A program made the position numbers and the translations under genes. From assembly GCA_902573325.1 (NCBI GenBank), contig CACGJH010000010.1, positions 1 through 51,997 on the forward strand: DNA of 51,997 bases, read 5' to 3'. The stretch is from an uncultured Alphaproteobacteria bacterium. GTDB lineage: Bacteria; Pseudomonadota; Alphaproteobacteria; HIMB59; GCA-002718135. Each line of letters opens with the position of its first letter. Within the stretch, counting starts at the first letter, position 1. Below are positions 46,288-51,997 of this stretch, piece by piece. The notes below the pieces were generated by a model. The model had not been told where the DNA came from and did no database searches. It worked only from the letters and a program-made list of their open reading frames with translations.

Positions 46288-47072
46288 TATTCAAATTCAA
46301 TACTAATAAGAGGTAAAGGCGTTAATTCTGAGTCATCGACATTATTAATTGCTGCTTTTCGGTTTTGATAGTAAGAACTTCTCACTGCAGCATAATAATC
46401 AACTGAATTATCTCTAAGAGCATTAACTTCATCAATTATTTGTGATCTTGTATCAACTGCGTTAACTGCAGTTCTCATTGGCACCAGCCAGGCTTCACCC
46501 TCACTTACTGCATATGCATTAATTGGATCTGTTAACATAGTTAATACCATTCCTGATGTATCTCTCAGATTTGATGGTCCGAATAAAGGAAGCACTATAT
46601 AAAAACCATCTCCAACACCCCAAGTTGCAAGGGTTTGACCATAATCTTCCTCTTTTTCTTCAATCCCAATCTTTTCAGCTACATCAAATAATCCAAATAC
46701 ACCTATAGTACTATTAACAATAAATCTTCCTGATGATTGTGCAGCGTTTTCACCCTGACCTTGTAATATTTGATTAACAACAACTAAAGGAGCTCTTAAA
46801 TTGCTCAAAAAATTATTTATTCCACTTTGTAATGGAGAAGGTAATTTTTTGTAGCCTTTTGCAATTGGCTCTAAAACAATTCTATCAGCTACATTATTGA
46901 AGCTAAATATAGCTCTATTTAATGGTTCAAAAGGATCATATATTTCATCCTCTATAGTGGTTGTTTCAAAATCCTCTGAGTCAGTATTTACTTGATCGGC
47001 ATCACTAGCAATTACATTAGAGGAAAATAAACTGAAAAACAAAAAAAATAGAATTATAATTTTTTTACTCAT
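46287..47072 (-). CDS. mlaA: MlaA (VacJ) outer-membrane phospholipid protein without a lipobox
   Basis: This 261-aa MlaA/VacJ family protein removes phospholipids from the outer leaflet of the outer membrane and passes them to MlaC. Visible marks are YDPFEPLNRAIFSFNNVADR, LPSPLQSGINNFLSNLRAPL, SSGRFIVNSTIGVFGLFDVA, DYGQTLATWGVGDGFYIVLP and LFGPSNLRDTSG. The N-terminal signal (MSKKIIILFFLFFSLFSSNVIAS) has no Cys, so it is not a standard lipoprotein, unlike E. coli MlaA. Two hydrophobic helices in the mature part could hold it in the membrane. It forms an operon with mlaC. Confidence 0.93.
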   Translation of the reverse strand: MSKKIIILFFLFFSLFSSNVIASDADQVNTDSEDFETTTIEDEIYDPFEPLNRAIFSFNNVADRIVLEPIAKGYKKLPSPLQSGINNFLSNLRAPLVVVNQILQGQGENAAQSSGRFIVNSTIGVFGLFDVAEKIGIEEKEEDYGQTLATWGVGDGFYIVLPLFGPSNLRDTSGMVLTMLTDPINAYAVSEGEAWLVPMRTAVNAVDTRSQIIDEVNALRDNSVDYYAAVRSSYYQNRKAAINNVDDSELTPLPLISIEFE

Positions 47073-47151
47073 AGACTAATTACTAATATCTAAACTATTA
47101 TTTAATATAGTTTATAAATTACATTATATATATCTCTATTATAGCAAAAAA

Positions 47152-51997
<4,846 letters not shown>

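Overview
The window reads as a stretch of the chromosome of a streamlined marine Alphaproteobacterium. It is very AT-rich, spacers are short, and many neighbouring genes overlap by 1 to 17 bases. The order carA-carB-greA, divergent from yqeY-dnaG-rpoD, and the bamD-ligA pair are alphaproteobacterial in style. The large share of ABC sugar uptake genes and Fe(II)/2-oxoglutarate oxygenases would suit a SAR11-like or HIMB59/AEGEAN-169-like lineage. That placement is inference from gene content only.

Layout. Bases 1-17302 are mostly housekeeping: the start of an unidentified gene running off the left edge, tRNA-Val(GAC), a DUF2177 membrane protein, an isoprenyl diphosphate synthase, GMP reductase, a gamma-glutamyltransferase-family protein, ribosomal protein L36 (only 41 codons), thioredoxin reductase, a small 2OG-Fe(II) oxygenase, an ELM1-family protein, greA, carB and carA on the minus strand, then yqeY-dnaG-rpoD-MBL hydrolase on the plus strand. 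Bases 45685-51997 are again core: mlaC, mlaA, a UvrD/PcrA helicase, ligA and a bamD cut by the right edge.

Bases 17299-45663 form an accessory carbohydrate block of about 28 kb. (a) A minus-strand trio holds a PanB-fold protein that has lost its usual metal ligands, a GH4 glycosidase with a CHSV motif and a PhyH-family oxygenase. (b) Divergent from it lie a second GH4 enzyme with a CHGV motif, a complete oligopeptide-type ABC transporter (likely an oligosaccharide importer resembling the rhizobial alpha-galactoside Agp system) and a flavin-dependent tryptophan-halogenase-family protein. (c) Two closely related PhyH-family proteins carry H-S-G where the iron-binding H-x-D is expected. They bracket a tRNA (CAU anticodon), an MFS carrier and a class II fructose-bisphosphate aldolase. 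(d) A sugar ABC system follows, with both permease domains fused in one protein and no ATPase of its own, plus a Gfo/Idh/MocA dehydrogenase and an aldo/keto reductase. (e) A LacI-type regulator with a perfect 16-bp palindrome in its divergent promoter region faces a GtsABC/MalK-like sugar transporter, a TIM-barrel isomerase and a second Gfo/Idh/MocA dehydrogenase.

How the genes may work together. The block looks like an uptake and breakdown island: three ABC importers bring in oligo- and monosaccharides, the NAD-dependent GH4 enzymes cleave alpha-glycosides, the dehydrogenases and the isomerase reshape the sugars, and aldolase links to glycolysis. Each of the three binding-protein genes has a strong Shine-Dalgarno sequence and is followed by a 10-12 bp perfect hairpin before the first permease, a layout expected to keep binding protein in excess. 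The most unusual part is the tail-to-tail pairing of a flavin halogenase homologue with an HxG-type PhyH protein, together with the PanB-like protein. These suggest oxidative or halogen-related chemistry on an unknown imported compound. No integrase, transposase, CRISPR array or rRNA was seen.
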